Shown piece after piece: positions 27,154 through 35,010 of a DNA stretch of 64,000 nt. The position numbers and the translations under genes were made by a program. Each line of letters begins with the position of its first letter. The first letter of the stretch is position 1. The stretch is from contig NZ_FOAI01000003.1 of the NCBI RefSeq assembly GCF_900109705.1, forward strand, positions 124,001 through 188,000, in the 5' to 3' direction. The notes beneath the pieces were generated by a model, which worked only from the letters and a program-made list of their open reading frames with translations, had not been told where the DNA came from and ran no database searches. Source of the stretch: Roseivivax marinus. Lineage in GTDB: Bacteria > Pseudomonadota > Alphaproteobacteria > Rhodobacterales > Rhodobacteraceae.

Positions 27154-29502
27154 ATGACCGACAAGAAAAACGCCCGCCGCGCGGCTGCTCAGCCAGTGCG
27201 CCGGCGCCTTGCGACCGGTGCGGCGATCATCGCGCTTGCTACTTCCACGGTCTACGGGACGTATCCAACGCCTGCCGCCGCGCAGAGCTACACGTTCACC
27301 AACGTGTCGATCGAGGGCAACCAGCGCATCGAAAGCGGCACGATCCTCAGCTACGCGGGCATCGCCCGCGGCGAGACGGTGTCGGGCGGAGAGCTGAACG
27401 CGGCATATCAGCGAATTCAGAATTCGGGCCTGTTCGAGCAGGTCGAAATCGTGCCGCAAGGCAACACGCTGGTGATCCGCGTGGTCGAGTTTCCGACGGT
27501 CAACAACATCGCGATCGAGGGCAATCGCCGCATCGACGACGAGGCGTTGCTGCCCCAGGTCAGTTCTCAGCCGCGGCGGGTCTACAGCCCGACCCAGGCC
27601 GAGGCCGATGCGAACGCAATCGTCGAAGCATACTCGCAACAGGGTCGCATCGCAGCCCGGGTCGAACCGAGGCTGATCCGCCGCTCGGACAACCGCGTGG
27701 ACCTCGTGTTCGAGGTGTTCGAAGGCGGCGTCGCGGAGATCGAGCGCATCGGCTTCGTCGGCAACGACCAGTACTCGGACCGCCGGCTGCGCCGCGCGAT
27801 CCAGACCAAGCAGGCGGGCCTCCTGCGCGCCCTGATCGGGTCGGACACGTTCATCGAGGACCGCATCCAGTTCGACCGCCAGCTGCTGCAGGACTTCTAT
27901 TCCTCGCGCGGCTATGTCGATTTCCGCATCACCGGCGTGAACGCCGAGCTGGCGCGCGAGCGCGACGGCTACTTCCTGACCTTCAACGTTGAGGAGGGGC
28001 AGCAGTTCAACTTCGGGGCGGTCAACGTGTCCTCGGACGTGAACGGCGTGAATCCCGCCGCGTTCCGCAACGCCATCCGGGTGAGCCCGGGCCAGACCTA
28101 TTCGCCCGCGCTGGTCGAGCGTGACATCGCCCGGCTGGAGCGACTGGCGATCCGCGAAGGCCTCGACTTCATCCGAGTCGATCCGCAGATCACCCGCAAC
28201 GACCGCGACCTGACGCTCGACGTGAATTACGTGCTGACCCGTGGGCCGCGCGTCTTCGTCGAACGCATCGACATCGAGGGCAACACCACCACCCTCGACC
28301 GCGTGGTGCGGCGTCAGTTCGATACCGTCGAGGGCGACCCGTTCAACCCGCGCGAAATCCGCGCCGCGGCAGAGCGCATCCGTGCGCTCGGCTTCTTCGC
28401 CAATGCCGACGTGAACGCACGTGAGGGCTCGTCGCCGCAGCAGGTCATCGTCGATGTCGACGTCGAGGAGCAGCCCACCGGCTCGATCAGCTTCGGCGGC
28501 TCGTATTCGACCTCGAACGGCTTCGGTCTGGCGCTCGGCTTCCGCGAGGAGAACTTCCTGGGCCGCGGTCAGCGGCTCGGGCTCCAGTTCAATACCGGCG
28601 TCGACAACCAGCGGTACTCGTTCAACTTCACCGAACCGGCGCTTCTGGGGCGCGACCTCGCGCTCGGGATCGACCTCAGCTATGCCGAGACCGATCAGGA
28701 CAACGCGGAATACAATACGTCCATCGGGACGTTCTCGCCGTCGCTGACCTTCCCGGTCTCCGAGAACAGCCGGCTGCAGTTCCGCTACACCGCGCGCTAC
28801 ACCGACCTGACGATCCCCGACGAAAGCGAGGTCGGCTCGCTCGTCCGGGCCGAGGCCGATCGCGGCGAGCTGATCGAAAGCTCGGTGGGCTACACCCTGT
28901 CCTACGATACGCGCCGGACCGGGCTCGACCCGAATGCGGGCGTGCTGCTCGAGTTCGGCCAGGACTTCGGCGGGCTCGGCGGCGACACCACCTTCGTCAA
29001 GACATCGGCCCGCGCCGTGGCGCAGCGGCTCGCGTTCAACGAAGAGGTCACGCTTCGTGCCACGGTCGAAGCCGGCGCGCTGGCCTATGACGGCGACGGC
29101 AGCCGCGTGACGGACCGCTTCTTCCTCGGCTCCAGCCGGATGCGCGGCTTCGAACCGGGCGGCATCGGCCCGCGCGAGTTCGACGACGCCAACGGCATCA
29201 ACGACGCGCTCGGCGGCAACTACTTCGCCGTCGCCCGCTTCGAGGCCGAGTTCCCGTTGGGCCTGCCGGACGAGTACGGCATCACCGGCGGCGTGTTCTA
29301 CGACGTCGGCAACCTCTGGGGCCTCGACTCGACCAACTCGAACGTCCTCTACGAGGACGGCGCGTTGCGGCAGGTGGTCGGCGTCTCGCTGTTCTGGGAC
29401 ACTCCGCTCGGGCCGCTGCGGTTCAACTTCTCCGAGGCGCTCTCGAAAGAGACGCAGGATGAAGAGCAGAACTTCGAGCTGACGATCTCCACCGACTTCT
29501 GA
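27154..29502 (+). CDS. bamA: Outer membrane protein assembly factor BamA
   Basis: Core of the BAM complex that folds beta-barrels into the outer membrane. The protein is 782 residues, with a long basic N-terminus then a signal peptide ending near AAAQS (about residue 46). Five POTRA domains run over about 47-400 (opening FTNVSIEGNQRIESGTIL, then NNIAIEGNRRIDDEALLPQ). A 16-strand barrel follows with the GSSRMRGFEPGGIGPRE loop motif (the conserved VRGF/Y type) and a C-terminal Phe (TISTDF), the barrel-insertion signal. It overlaps ompH by 1 nt. Confidence 0.95.
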   Translation: MTDKKNARRAAAQPVRRRLATGAAIIALATSTVYGTYPTPAAAQSYTFTNVSIEGNQRIESGTILSYAGIARGETVSGGELNAAYQRIQNSGLFEQVEIVPQGNTLVIRVVEFPTVNNIAIEGNRRIDDEALLPQVSSQPRRVYSPTQAEADANAIVEAYSQQGRIAARVEPRLIRRSDNRVDLVFEVFEGGVAEIERIGFVGNDQYSDRRLRRAIQTKQAGLLRALIGSDTFIEDRIQFDRQLLQDFYSSRGYVDFRITGVNAELARERDGYFLTFNVEEGQQFNFGAVNVSSDVNGVNPAAFRNAIRVSPGQTYSPALVERDIARLERLAIREGLDFIRVDPQITRNDRDLTLDVNYVLTRGPRVFVERIDIEGNTTTLDRVVRRQFDTVEGDPFNPREIRAAAERIRALGFFANADVNAREGSSPQQVIVDVDVEEQPTGSISFGGSYSTSNGFGLALGFREENFLGRGQRLGLQFNTGVDNQRYSFNFTEPALLGRDLALGIDLSYAETDQDNAEYNTSIGTFSPSLTFPVSENSRLQFRYTARYTDLTIPDESEVGSLVRAEADRGELIESSVGYTLSYDTRRTGLDPNAGVLLEFGQDFGGLGGDTTFVKTSARAVAQRLAFNEEVTLRATVEAGALAYDGDGSRVTDRFFLGSSRMRGFEPGGIGPREFDDANGINDALGGNYFAVARFEAEFPLGLPDEYGITGGVFYDVGNLWGLDSTNSNVLYEDGALRQVVGVSLFWDTPLGPLRFNFSEALSKETQDEEQNFELTISTDF

Positions 29503-30242
29503 TGGGGATCGGGCGCGCGGTTCTCGGGGTCTGCCTTGGCCTCGGCCTTGCCGCCGGGGCCGCAGCGCAGCAGCAAGGGCAGGGTGGCGGATCGGATCCG
29601 ACCGGCCTCATGCCCATGCAGGGCGTCGGCCCGCTGCGGTCCGAAGGCACGTCCGAGGACGGCGGCGGCCCCGTCCGCAGCCCGATCCTGACCATCGAGC
29701 GAGAGCGCGTCATCGACGAAAGTGCCTATGGTCGGCGGGTGCTCTCCGAGATCGAGGCGGAGGGCAATGCCATCGCCGCCGAAAGCGAGCGCATTTCCGA
29801 AGAACTGCGCGAGGAAGAGCTGGCGCTGACCGAGGCGCGCGACCGGATGGAGCCCGCCGCCTTCCGTGAGGCCGCGCAGGACTTCAACGAGAAGGTCGGC
29901 CGCCTGCGCGCCCAACAGGACCAGAAGGCGCAGGAATTCACGGCCCGCACCGAACAGGCGCGGCGCGCGATCCTCGCCGCCGCCGAGCCGATGATGACCG
30001 ACATCATGCGCGAGGCGGGCGCCGCGGTGCTTCTGGACCGGCGCCAGACGATCTTCAGCCTCGACGTGACGGACGTGACCGACCTGGTGATCGAGCGGCT
30101 CGACCAGCGCATCGGCGACGGCAGCGACCTCGATACCGCGCCGCTCGAGGCCGATCCCGATGCCTCCGCCGAGCCCGAGGACGAGGGTCTCGACGGCGCA
30201 CCGGACGTCTCGATCTTTCCCGAGACCGCGCCCGAGGACTGA
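29502..30242 (+). CDS. OmpH/Skp-family periplasmic chaperone
   Basis: Holdase-type chaperone that escorts unfolded outer-membrane proteins to BamA. The protein is 246 residues with a signal peptide (about 1-22, ending GAAAQ), a Gly/Gln-rich stretch, and a coiled-coil tentacle region (about 75-165, rich in Glu/Arg/Ala). An acidic tail (from about 205, EPEDEG) is absent from classical Skp, which has about 160 residues. Its ATG overlaps the bamA stop by 1 nt. The family assignment is secure from context plus the coiled coil. The gene name skp would be an inference. Confidence 0.85.
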   Translation: MGIGRAVLGVCLGLGLAAGAAAQQQGQGGGSDPTGLMPMQGVGPLRSEGTSEDGGGPVRSPILTIERERVIDESAYGRRVLSEIEAEGNAIAAESERISEELREEELALTEARDRMEPAAFREAAQDFNEKVGRLRAQQDQKAQEFTARTEQARRAILAAAEPMMTDIMREAGAAVLLDRRQTIFSLDVTDVTDLVIERLDQRIGDGSDLDTAPLEADPDASAEPEDEGLDGAPDVSIFPETAPED

Positions 30243-30334
30243 GCGCGCGACCGCGGTCCGCGGTGCGTCGCGCTTGCCGCCGCAGCCCCCCGTTGCTAGG
30301 GCTGTGCCTCGATACGACCGCAAGGAAAAGCCCG

Positions 30335-30796
30335 ATGACCGACACCCGTACCGAAGCCGACATCCAGCTGATCCAGCGGATCCTGCCGCACCGCTACCCG
30401 TTCCTGCTGGTGGACCGGGTCGAGCAGATCGACGGCACCGCGCGCGCGGTCGGCATCAAGAACGTGTCGATGAACGAGCCGCACTTCCAGGGACATTTCC
30501 CGGGCACACCGATCATGCCCGGCGTCACCATCGTCGAGGCGATGGCCCAGACCGCCGCCGTGATGGTGGGCGTGACGATGGAACTGGAGGACAAGGAGAT
30601 GCTCATCTACTTCATGGGCATCGACAACTGCAAGTTCCGCCGCAAGGTGATCCCCGGCGATCAGCTTCGGATGACCCTCGAAACGCTGCGCGGCAAGCCG
30701 GGCGGCAAGGTCTGGAAGTTCCGGGGCCATGCCGAGGTCGAGGGCGACATGGCGTGCGAAGCCGAGTTCACGGCGATGATGGACCTGCCCTCGTGA
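30335..30796 (+). CDS. fabZ: 3-hydroxyacyl-[ACP] dehydratase FabZ
   Basis: Dehydrates 3-hydroxyacyl-ACP in fatty acid elongation and so competes with LpxA for hydroxymyristoyl-ACP. The protein is 153 residues in a hot-dog fold. The signature [14 protein letters not shown], the catalytic His in [15 protein letters not shown] and the catalytic Glu in TIVEAMAQ are intact. The ATG at 30335, after AAGGAAAAG, is the family start, and an upstream extension of the frame is non-coding. It overlaps lpxA by 4 nt (GTGA). No lpxD precedes it, unlike in enterobacteria. Confidence 0.95.
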   Translation: MTDTRTEADIQLIQRILPHRYPFLLVDRVEQIDGTARAVGIKNVSMNEPHFQGHFPGTPIMPGVTIVEAMAQTAAVMVGVTMELEDKEMLIYFMGIDNCKFRRKVIPGDQLRMTLETLRGKPGGKVWKFRGHAEVEGDMACEAEFTAMMDLPS

Positions 30797-31584
30797 CCGA
30801 GGCGGCGACGATCCACCCCAGCGCGGTCGTGGAACCGGGCGCCGAGATCGGGCCGGGCTGCGAAATCGGCCCGTTCTGCCATATCGGCCCGATGGTGAAG
30901 CTCGGGCCGAACTGCGTGCTGAAGTCCCACGTGGTCGTCACCGGCGACACCGAGATCGGCGAGGAGACGACGATCTTCTCCTTCGCGGTGATCGGCGAGG
31001 TGCCGCAGGACCTCAAGTTCCGGGGCGAGAAGACCCGGCTGGTCGTCGGCAAACGCAACCGCATCCGCGAGCACGTCACAATGAACTGCGGCACCGAGGG
31101 CGGCGGCGGCACCACCCGCGTGGGCGATGACGGACTCTTCATGGCGGGCTGCCATGTCGCGCATGACGCGCAGGTGGGCGACCGCGTGATCCTGGTGAAC
31201 AACGCCGCGCTGGCCGGGCACTGCGTGCTCGAGGACGACGTGATCGTCGGCGGCCTGTCCGGCGTCCACCAGTGGGTCCGGATCGGGCGCGGCGCGATCA
31301 TCGGCGCCGTCACCATGGTGACCAACGACGTGATCCCGTTCGGTCTCGTGCAGGCGCCGCGCGGCAAGCTCGACGGGTTGAACCTCGTGGGCCTCAAGCG
31401 CCGTGGCGTCGCGCGTTCGGACATCACCGCGCTGCGCGCCGCCTTCCAGATGCTTGCCCAGGGGGAGGGTGCCTTTGCCGACCGCGCCCGCCGCCTGCGC
31501 GACGAGACCCAGAGCGACTACGTGCGCGAGATCACCGACTTCGTGCTGGCCGAGAGCGACCGTCACTTCCTCACGCCGGGCTGA
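30793..31584 (+). CDS. lpxA: UDP-N-acetylglucosamine acyltransferase LpxA
   Basis: First step of lipid A synthesis, moving 3-hydroxyacyl from ACP to UDP-GlcNAc. The protein is 263 residues from a GTG start at 30793 that overlaps the fabZ stop. About ten left-handed beta-helix hexapeptide rungs are visible ([20 protein letters not shown] and onward), with the catalytic-region His in [13 protein letters not shown] and the segment [17 protein letters not shown]-terminal helical domain (about 190-260) completes the fold. Length and motifs are normal. Confidence 0.95.
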   Translation: MTEAATIHPSAVVEPGAEIGPGCEIGPFCHIGPMVKLGPNCVLKSHVVVTGDTEIGEETTIFSFAVIGEVPQDLKFRGEKTRLVVGKRNRIREHVTMNCGTEGGGGTTRVGDDGLFMAGCHVAHDAQVGDRVILVNNAALAGHCVLEDDVIVGGLSGVHQWVRIGRGAIIGAVTMVTNDVIPFGLVQAPRGKLDGLNLVGLKRRGVARSDITALRAAFQMLAQGEGAFADRARRLRDETQSDYVREITDFVLAESDRHFLTPG

Positions 31585-31591
31585 TCCACCC

Positions 31592-32380
31592 ATGCTCGCG
31601 CTGATCGCCGGACGGGGAGAGCTGCCGCGCGCGGTGGCCGAGGCGCAGGATGCGCGCCCGCTGGTCTGCGCGCTGACCGGCCACGCGCCCGAGGGCCTGA
31701 CCCCCGACATCACCTTCCGGCTGGAGCGGCTCGGTGGACTCATGGCAACGCTGAAGCGGCGCAGCGTGGATCGTGTCTGCCTCTGTGGCGGAGTCGACCG
31801 CCCGCACATCAGCCCGCTCGCCTTCGACCTGCGGACGCTCGCCATGCTGCCCGAAATGCGCCGCGCGCTGGCCCGTGGCGACGACGGCGCGCTGCGCGGG
31901 GTGATCGCACTTTTCGAGGCGCGGGGCTTCACCGTGGTCGCCGCTCACGAGGCGGCGCCGGAGCTGCTGCCGGCCGCCGGCGTGCCGACCCGGACTCATC
32001 CGGACACGAGCGCTGGCGCGGACGCGCGTATCGGCGACGCAGTGATCGAGGACATGGGCCGCGCCGATCTGGGACAGGCCTGCGTGGTGGCCGAGGGCGC
32101 GGTGATCGCCCGCGAGGACGACAGCGGCACAGATGCCATGCTGCGCGGGTTGCCGGGTCACGCCCGTGGCGGCGTGCTCTACAAGGCGCCGAAGCCCGGG
32201 CAGGACCGTCGCGCCGACCTGCCGACCATCGGCCCCGAAACCGCTGCCGGGGCCGTGCGTGCCGGACTGCGCGGTATTGTGATCGAGGCGGGCGGGGTCA
32301 TCGTTCTCGACCGTCCCGAGGTGATCCGCCGTCTGGACGCGGCGGGCCTTTGGCTCTGGGTGCGTGGGGAGGCTGTCTGA
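31592..32380 (+). CDS. lpxI: UDP-2,3-diacylglucosamine pyrophosphatase LpxI
   Basis: Hydrolyses UDP-2,3-diacylglucosamine to lipid X, replacing LpxH in many alphaproteobacteria. The protein is 262 residues, with the N-terminal motif MLALIAGRGELPRAVAEA, a central VCLCGGVDRPHISPL, and the C-terminal DUF1009 core with GMGRADLGQACVVAEGAVI-like sequence (here DMGRADLG) and TDAMLRG. It starts 7 nt after lpxA and its stop overlaps lpxB by 1 nt. Placement between lpxA and lpxB is diagnostic. Confidence 0.94.
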   Translation: MLALIAGRGELPRAVAEAQDARPLVCALTGHAPEGLTPDITFRLERLGGLMATLKRRSVDRVCLCGGVDRPHISPLAFDLRTLAMLPEMRRALARGDDGALRGVIALFEARGFTVVAAHEAAPELLPAAGVPTRTHPDTSAGADARIGDAVIEDMGRADLGQACVVAEGAVIAREDDSGTDAMLRGLPGHARGGVLYKAPKPGQDRRADLPTIGPETAAGAVRAGLRGIVIEAGGVIVLDRPEVIRRLDAAGLWLWVRGEAV

Positions 32381-33543
32381 TGCGCGTGTTCGTGACCGCG
32401 GGAGAGCCGTCGGGCGACCGGCTCGGTGCCTCGCTGATGCGGGGCCTGCGCGCGCAGGCGGGCGAAGAGGTGAGCTTCGACGGTGTCGGCGGTCCGCTGA
32501 TGGAGGCCGAGGGACTGCGCTCGATCTTCTCGATGGACGAGATCTCGATCATGGGCATCGTGGAGATCCTGTCGAACTACCGTGCGCTCAAGGCCCGCAT
32601 CCGCGAGACCGCACAGGCGGTGATCGACGCGCGGCCCGACGTGTTGGTCACCGTGGACCTGCCGGAATTCTCTCTGCGCGTGGCGAAGATCGTCCGAGAA
32701 CGGGCGCCGGACATCCGCATCGTGCACTACGTCGCGCCCACGGTCTGGGCCTGGCGTCCGAAACGCGCCGAGAAAATGGCCGCGCACGTGGACCAGGTGC
32801 TTGCGCTTCTGCCGTTCGAGCCACCCTACATGGAGGCCGCCGGCATCCGCTGCGACTTCGTTGGGCACCCCGTGGCGCGCGAGCCGGTGGCGAGTGCGGC
32901 CGAGGTCGCGCGGTTCCGCCTGACCCACGGGCTGGGCGAGGCGCCGGTGGCGCTGGTGCTGCCCGGCTCGCGTCGGTCCGAGGTCGCGCGGCTCGGGCCG
33001 GTCTTCGGGCGCACGCTCGAACGGGTGCACGAGGCGCGGCCCGACCTGCGCTTCGTGGTGCCCGCGGCGCCGGCGGTGGCGGGCGAGGTGCAGCAGATGG
33101 CCGAGAGCTGGCCCGGACGCGCCGTGGTTATCGACCCGCGTGACCTTGGCGACGCGGCGCTTGGCGAAAAGCGGGCGGCGTTCGGTGCGGCGGACGTGGC
33201 GCTGGCGGCTTCCGGCACCGTGTCGCTGGAGCTTGCCGCCGCAGGCACCCCGATGGTGGTGGCCTACGACATGGGCTGGCTGTCGCGGCAGATCATCGGA
33301 CGGATGCTGCTGACCGACACGGTGACGCTGGTGAACCTCGTCTCCGAGACCCGTGCCGTGCCCGAGTTCATCGGCGCCAGATGCCGACCGGAGGCCATAG
33401 CCCCGGCGCTCCTGTCGGTGCTGGAAGCGCCGCAAGCGCAGATGCGCGCGCTCGAGACCACGATGAAGCGGCTGGGCCGGGACGGACCGTCCATGGCCGA
33501 CCGCGCGGCGGCGGCGGTGCTGGACGGGCTGGGCCGCGGCTGA
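32380..33543 (+). CDS. lpxB: Lipid A disaccharide synthase LpxB
   Basis: Joins lipid X and UDP-2,3-diacylglucosamine to the tetraacyl disaccharide (GT family 19). The protein is 387 residues, opening with VFVTAGEPSGDRLGASLM and containing DEISIMGIVEI, the membrane-associated PTVWAWRPKRAEKM, LPGSRRSEV, and the donor-binding ASGTVSLELAAAGTPMVVAY. The ATG at 32380 overlaps the lpxI stop (TGATG). It is the last gene of the + strand run. Confidence 0.96.
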   Translation: MRVFVTAGEPSGDRLGASLMRGLRAQAGEEVSFDGVGGPLMEAEGLRSIFSMDEISIMGIVEILSNYRALKARIRETAQAVIDARPDVLVTVDLPEFSLRVAKIVRERAPDIRIVHYVAPTVWAWRPKRAEKMAAHVDQVLALLPFEPPYMEAAGIRCDFVGHPVAREPVASAAEVARFRLTHGLGEAPVALVLPGSRRSEVARLGPVFGRTLERVHEARPDLRFVVPAAPAVAGEVQQMAESWPGRAVVIDPRDLGDAALGEKRAAFGAADVALAASGTVSLELAAAGTPMVVAYDMGWLSRQIIGRMLLTDTVTLVNLVSETRAVPEFIGARCRPEAIAPALLSVLEAPQAQMRALETTMKRLGRDGPSMADRAAAAVLDGLGRG

Positions 33544-33751
33544 GGGCGTTTGATGCTTCGCGGGTTCGAGCGGCGGTACGGGCGCTGGACGGCTTGCCCG
33601 GCCGGTGTGCAGGTAGCGACTTGGCGAGAGCGGCGCGCGCTCGCCCGGTGAACTTGGCTCTTCTCGCAAAAGGAAATCGGTGACGGCCACGTCAGCCCCT
33701 GCATCGCATCGACGACTTCCACACGGGGCGCCAAATTCGCCGACGACACGC

Positions 33752-33789
33752 AAAAGAAAAGGGCCGCCGGAACGCTCCGGCGGCCCTTT
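33752..33789 (-). terminator. Rho-independent terminator of ialB
   Basis: AAAGGGCCGCCGGA (33758-33771) pairs with TCCGGCGGCCCTTT (33776-33789) around a 4-nt loop. On the minus strand it is followed by a T-rich tract (33751-33757 read as T/C). It lies 22 nt after the ialB stop. The remaining 200 bases up to lpxB contain no gene. Confidence 0.85.
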
Positions 33790-33810
33790 CGTCTGTCTGG
33801 TTCAGTCCGC

Positions 33811-34548
33811 TTACTGCTGCGGCGCGCGGGGCTGCTGCATCGGCGTCAGCGACTCGAAGCCCGCGGTGAAGCCCGACAGGGACATTTCCGCGACCACGCG
33901 CTCGTCCGGGGCGTCGGCAGGGATGATCGTCACCTCGGCGGACGCGCCGCGCTTGAAGAGGTTCAGCTCCTGCGAGGAGATACCCGCACGCGCGACGCAG
34001 CCTTCGCCGGTGCACATCATGTACGGGATCTGGCGTGCCTGCCCGCCGTCGATCGAGATCGAGAGCGGCTGGGTCAGCAGCGTGCGGAGCGGCACGAGGA
34101 TGTTTAGGCCGGCCTCGAACTGCGAGCCTTCCGGCGGCTTGAAGAAGAACGTCTCGGCGATCGGGTTGTCGTCGCTGGCGTTGAGCAGCTGGAACAGCTG
34201 GCACTGCGCCTCGGTCCCGTCGGGGAAGCGCACGCACTGAACCTGCCAGTCGCCTTCTTCGGACTTCACGAAGGCCTGTGGGCCCTCGGACTGGCCGGAC
34301 TGGGCCGCCTGCGATTGTGTCGGCTGAAGGCCCATGTCCGCCTCGTTGGTCGCGGGCGCGCCGTCCTCGGCCTCGCTCTCGGTGCCTGCGTCGGCGCCGG
34401 CCTCCGCGGTGGTGCCGGCATCGTCGGCCTGTGCCGCCGCCGCCGGGGTGTCCTCGGTCGCGGTGTCGGCTGCGCCGTCGTCCTGCGCCAGGGCGGGCGA
34501 GGCCGCCAGTGCCGCAATGAGCGAGAGGTGGGTCAGTCTGATCGTCAT
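33811..34548 (-). CDS. Invasion-associated locus B (IalB) family protein
   Basis: Exported protein of 245 residues. A signal peptide (about 1-21, ending ALAQD) is followed by a long low-complexity Ala/Asp/Glu/Thr linker (about 22-90), then the IalB domain (about 95-230; GDWQVQCVRF, AETFFFKPPEG, ILVPLRTLL, YMMCTGEGCVARAGIS). Four cysteines in the domain could form disulfides. In alphaproteobacteria the family is periplasmic or outer-membrane associated with no known enzymatic activity, and the invasion name comes from Bartonella. It has its own promoter and terminator. Confidence 0.9.
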   Translation of the reverse strand: MTIRLTHLSLIAALAASPALAQDDGAADTATEDTPAAAAQADDAGTTAEAGADAGTESEAEDGAPATNEADMGLQPTQSQAAQSGQSEGPQAFVKSEEGDWQVQCVRFPDGTEAQCQLFQLLNASDDNPIAETFFFKPPEGSQFEAGLNILVPLRTLLTQPLSISIDGGQARQIPYMMCTGEGCVARAGISSQELNLFKRGASAEVTIIPADAPDERVVAEMSLSGFTAGFESLTPMQQPRAPQQ

Positions 34549-34587
34549 GCGCTCCTCCGAGCTGTCGTCGTCATTCCGTCGGGCCTG

Positions 34588-34616
34588 CGCATAGCATGGC
34601 GGATTCCCGGTGTCAG
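34588..34616 (-). promoter_or_regulatory. Candidate ialB promoter
   Basis: On the minus strand CTGACA (34616-34611) is followed after 17 nt by TATGCG (34593-34588). Transcription would begin near 34581, about 33 nt before the ATG. GGAGGAG precedes the start codon. Confidence 0.55.
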
Positions 34617-34686
34617 GGGGGAAGTCGCGCCGCCCACGCCGGTCTCACGGACGGGCGAGCGGCGCGCGAGCCGGGCGCGTCGGAAC

Positions 34687-34714
34687 GTGAAAAAGGAGCC
34701 CGAAGGCTCCTTTT
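34687..34714 (-). terminator. Orphan terminator upstream of ialB
   Basis: GGAGCC/GGCTCC extended by A4/T4 (34691-34700 with 34705-34714) forms a 10-bp stem. On the minus strand the loop is TTCG and the T-tract continues to 34690, the usual intrinsic layout. No protein gene ends just before it on either strand. Confidence 0.75.
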
Positions 34715-34779
34715 CCGAATTCTTGCCGTGGCGTTGATCGCCCGGCTCTCTCCCCGTCGGACCGGCCGACTTTGTCATT
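34687..34779 (-). ncRNA. Candidate small RNA B (minus strand)
   Basis: Predicted transcript of about 90 nt bounded by a promoter at 34815-34787 and the intrinsic terminator at 34714-34687. A 5' hairpin GTCGG/CCGAC (minus strand near 34770-34756) is followed by a G/A-rich stretch and then the TTCG-capped terminator. The 77-codon frame running through it translates the terminator itself (KEPSGSFF) and is unlikely to be real. No Rfam family is recognised. The transcription start is estimated. Confidence 0.45.
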
Positions 34780-34786
34780 GACTGGG

Positions 34787-34815
34787 ACGCTACGATGACA
34801 CCTCGGGTCGGTCAA
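34787..34815 (-). promoter_or_regulatory. Promoter of candidate small RNA B
   Basis: On the minus strand TTGACC (34815-34810), a spacer of exactly 17 nt, and TAGCGT (34792-34787) make a good housekeeping-type promoter. No protein gene begins within 200 nt downstream, which is the main reason to suspect a non-coding product. Confidence 0.55.
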
Positions 34816-34855
34816 CAGGCAAAATCGTGCCGAAATCCGGCATATTCGGTTCATG

Positions 34856-34955
34856 AAAAAAGCCGCGCCCGAAGGCGCGGCCAGTCTGACAGGGAGGAAG
34901 TCGTCCGGCCCGAAGAGGACATGAGGACCGGACAGTCATCACTCTGGCATGAAGG
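34856..34955 (-). ncRNA. Candidate small RNA A with anti-Shine-Dalgarno motif
   Basis: On the minus strand, a GTCCGG/CCGGAC stem (34933-34928 with 34908-34903) carries a C/U-rich loop. A single-stranded CTTCCTCCC (34900-34892) comes next, then GCCGCGCC-TTCG-GGCGCGGC (34881-34862) with six T residues (34861-34856). This is a textbook small-RNA layout of stem-loop, C/U-rich anti-Shine-Dalgarno stretch and terminator, similar in logic to the CcsR/cuckoo-type RNAs of alphaproteobacteria. The 5' end near 34955 is a guess from an A+T-rich TACAAAT at 34969-34963, and no clear -35 is seen. Confidence 0.4.
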
Positions 34956-35010
34956 CGTTAAATTTGTATGGTCGAAGCGTGCGGGGTGCGCGGCACGGGG
35001 GCAGGGCGAC

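Noticed and set aside
34545-34778. A 77-codon minus-strand frame through small RNA B
   Set aside because: It reads through the terminator (KEPSGSFF) into the ialB promoter, and its composition is not protein-like after the first 20 codons.
34852-34923. A 23-codon + strand frame starting ATGAAAAAA
   Set aside because: It translates the terminator stem and lacks a ribosome site. The minus-strand small-RNA reading explains the structure better.
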